NCBI GenBank assembly: GCA_037043455.1
Contig: JAWPHD010011053.1
Span: 1-64,000, forward strand
DNA length: 64,000 nucleotides
Direction of reading: 5' to 3'
From: Cyrtodaria siliqua
Lineage: Eukaryota; Mollusca; Bivalvia; Adapedonta; Hiatellidae
Shown here: in pieces, positions 61,340 through 64,000 of the stretch
Position numbering within the stretch: the stretch's first letter is position 1
Layout of the letters: each line of letters opens with the position of its first letter
Position numbers and translations under genes: made by a program
The notes under the pieces: generated by a model
What the model saw: only the letters and a program-made list of their open reading frames with translations
Databases searched by the model: none
What the model was told of the DNA's origin: nothing

Positions 61340-63394
61340 CTGTTCAAAACAAAACTCACAATTCTACATACTATGAACAACTTAAATGTTACCTAGCTTT
61401 AACCTTACACATCGTTAAAGGATTAAAATGAATATAGGCATATATTTAAAACAGGTTTATTATGGAGAGTTATGAAATATTTGGAAAACAGTGAAAGAGA
61501 GGAAAGAACTAAATTTTTGCACATGAACTATATTTTTCAACCTGAAGCATTTGCAACACATGAACTATAATTTTAAATATTGCACATTAACTATAATTTT
61601 CATCTGGAGTTCAAATATTGCACTTGAAATAACAAATTTCATCTGAAGTATTTGAAATATTGCACATGAACTATCATATTTCATCTGAGGCATCTTAAAT
61701 ATTGTATAAGAACTATAATTTTTCATATAAACATATTTTTAAATATTGAGCATGAACACTAGTGACTACAAATATTTCATCTGAAGTTTAACATGTTGCA
61801 TGTATGAACTATAAAACAAAAACAAGCAAGCTGCACACACTGTACACAACAGATCTTTCTTATCTAAGAATGAAAGGAAAATGGTTTGCAAAAGAAACAT
61901 GTTTCTTTTTAAGTAAGCTGCAGTATTTATTGTTAATTTTAGTAATAATTAGAAAACGGTAAAAAGATTGCAGTAGATAACACAACTGTAGTGGGGTAGA
62001 GATTAATGTCATAACGTTATCGCCGGAATGCACTATATTTAACTCTTTTGTTGATTTACTGCTTCAAGTGTGCTTAGAAAATCCATTATTTGCTTCCGTC
62101 TTTTTTTTACTCAACCTTACAGATACATCGTGCCTGCATAAAAAATGTGGTAAAACCAGCTCCATTTATAGAACAGCAAAACAAGTGGTAACCGAAGATT
62201 TAAAGCACACCAATCTTCAAAGAGAAACACTGAAAGGATGGGACAATAGCATAGTAACTACTAGGTCTCAAGGAACAATACTTTGCTGATATTAAAGTGA
62301 CTAGAGGCGACCTGGAAGAGTGATGTATGTCAATCCAAATCCAAATGAATACCACTTTAACGTGCTTCAGTTTCATATTAAACGTGCACATGATTTAAGT
62401 TAAGCGCTTCGGATTAATTATCATTTAGGAAACTGTTTGGTCTGGAAAACTAGGACTCGACTGATTTTGGTTGTTAAATCATAAATAATAATTCATACAA
62501 GATTTACTTTGTTAACAGTTGTACATATTACTATTAACAAACCAGTAAATAAGTATAGCCCTAAAGCATCACATGAATTAATACTAATAATTTATAAAGC
62601 AAAACTAGCCTAGTCATCGAGTTCGCCAGACCAAACTATTTGATTAACAGTAATTCAATCAGACAGATCCTGGGACATTGTTTAGTGCAAACTGAATATG
62701 AAACTGGAACCCATTATACAGAGGTTATTTAACTGCTGGGATCGATTATAGGGAAATCCTTCACAAGATTATAGGCATGTCGTTCTTTTCACAAACGAGC
62801 GTAAGCAAGTGAGTGAAAAAACACCATCGAGTGAAGGATTTCCATATAATCGATCACAACATTTAAATAATCTATTTATTACATTTTTAATCAGATTATG
62901 TATGATTTTAACCTGAATTAGTCGCTTTATTTAGCATTATCAGCGACGTCACCAACACGTTATTGACGTCATAAGTCAATGTCGCAGTTAGTTATTTTTG
63001 TGTTCAAAGTTGGTTATTAATATTTAGCAATTATGAATATTCTTTCACTGAGAAATCCTAATCTTTCACCCATAGAAATGTAATAAAATGGTTGTACATG
63101 TATTTGGATTGACAACTATAATTCTTCCAGTTCACCTTCAGCACCTTTAAAGGCAGACACACTTCACAAACCATACTGAACGTGCTACAATATGCCTGCA
63201 GAGTGAAAGAATGGCCACTCCCTTAGATGTAGTTTAATGACACACAAAATCAACATATCTGAAGTGTACCGGATCAGCCTTAAGGAACACTATTGCTTCA
63301 AACCCACACATTATAAAACGGATCACAAAGACATGAGTGCCAAATTTTCACTAAGGAAATAAAAGTTGCAAAGTTTTTAATAAAGTGTGCATAC
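61340..63394. other. intron sequence, no firm exon
   Basis: Irregular repeats of CATGAACTATAATTTTCATC type at 61510-61810 and the palindrome at 62730. Frames here have no kinesin-like coiled coil. The only exon candidate is the 21-nt one at 63395. Confidence 0.5.
62730..62866. repeat. imperfect palindrome
   Basis: GGGATCGATTATAGGGAAAT and CCTTCAC at left pair with GTGAAGGATTTCCATATAAT and CGATCAC at right; the loop of about 80 bp has no other feature. Confidence 0.65.
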
Positions 63395-63415
63395 ATGTTC
63401 CTCTTCCTCATTATC
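63395..63415 (-). CDS. possible 21-nt microexon of the KIFC3-like gene
   Basis: On the minus strand a good polypyrimidine acceptor (cacttttttgcag) is followed by 21 nt and a GTATGC donor. The 21 nt read DNEEEEH and would join in phase 0 to the next exon at 61339. It is supported only by splice-site appearance, frame and the acidic character that suits a coiled coil. It could be chance. Confidence 0.4.
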
Positions 63416-63834
63416 CTGCAAAAAAGTGTTAACTATCAATTAATCCAGCTGATCTGGAAAAACAAACTCTGATCTATTCAAGTGAAACACTTCTATTGAA
63501 GTGAAAGGGACAGACGGCAATCTCGAAGTATTCAGGGCTGTCTCTAAAAGCCGGCAGCCGGCTATATTCACCGTCTGTTTTGAATTTCGAACCGGCTGTA
63601 ACATTTAATTTCTTTTTAAATCAGTATCAAATATTACGGAATTATTTCATCATCTAAAAGAATCATGAAATAACTGAGAATCCTGACCATAATTAGCACC
63701 AAAAACAGATTGCATGTAATTAGACCCCATGCTTATCCGCGGGGAAAAATGCCCATGGACCCCCTAACAACCTCACTCGCTTTGGTCGATCACTAATGGT
63801 AGCCACCTGTCAAATCAAAGTAGCCACATGTTTT

Positions 63835-64000
63835 AACAAGAGGTCAATGACCTTGAAGCTCTACTGATTGATTTTGATTTCAGGAAGTAGTCGCTACAAA
63901 CTTGTTTTTTTAAAAATTTATTTTTAGCCGTGGCGGCCATCTTGAATTTCCGGCCGACCTGAAATTTTGCTAGGATCAATTAGACATCAAATCAAGAGCA
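63835..64000 (+). mobile_element. HINE-like element, family C, cut by the window end
   Basis: AACAAGAGGTCAATGACCTT and the first 165 bp of a family C element, in the same orientation as the other two copies. Confidence 0.8.

Overview
The window is animal nuclear DNA: GT-AG split genes, long introns, tRNA-derived SINEs, a mariner element, TTAA-flanked MITEs and many minisatellites. Tandem-repeat elements ending in an (ACGG)n tract and a hairpin resemble the pearl/HINE elements known from bivalves, and B-box/beta-propeller TRIM proteins are abundant there, so a bivalve mollusc is the likely source. This is an inference; no species can be named from the sequence alone.

Main gene: the right two thirds (about 19.4-61.3 kb, continuing past the right edge) is one minus-strand gene for a C-terminal-motor kinesin of the kinesin-14 family, closest to KIFC3. 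I could join 14 exons by reading frame and GT-AG borders into 893 residues: a long coiled coil, the kinesin-14 neck, a complete motor with intact P-loop, Switch I and Switch II, and a short Ser/Thr-Pro-rich tail. Two 21-nt microexons are possible extras. The N-terminus lies beyond base 64000. A TRIM-like gene (43.7-45.5 kb, plus strand) with one frameshift is nested in the 13.3-kb motor intron.

Left part (1-19 kb): no convincing gene. It holds MITEs with TTAA ends, HINE-like tandem elements, SINEs, two palindromes, a mariner-like non-autonomous element at 13.2-14.1 kb and a 69-bp minisatellite at 15.9-17.6 kb that grew inside a SINE.

Introns: most of the kinesin gene's length is repeats. The 4.4-kb intron at 30.0-34.4 kb is almost wholly a 62-bp minisatellite (about 68 copies) whose unit is the 3' end of the neighbouring coding exon plus its splice donor. 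The intron before the first motor exon holds about 20 copies of a 36-bp unit that looks like a splice acceptor on the coding strand and is open in frame into the motor exon. The Switch I exon has three decayed tandem partial copies beside it. A mariner with a premature stop and a mutated third catalytic Asp sits inside a TTAA MITE at 26.4-28.3 kb. A reverse-transcriptase relic at 41.2-42.7 kb contains a foldback MITE that itself contains a SINE.

The observations most worth following are the splice-site-bearing minisatellites in the kinesin gene, the duplicated Switch I exon pieces, the birth of minisatellites inside one SINE family at two places, and the 15-residue coiled-coil repeats in one exon.
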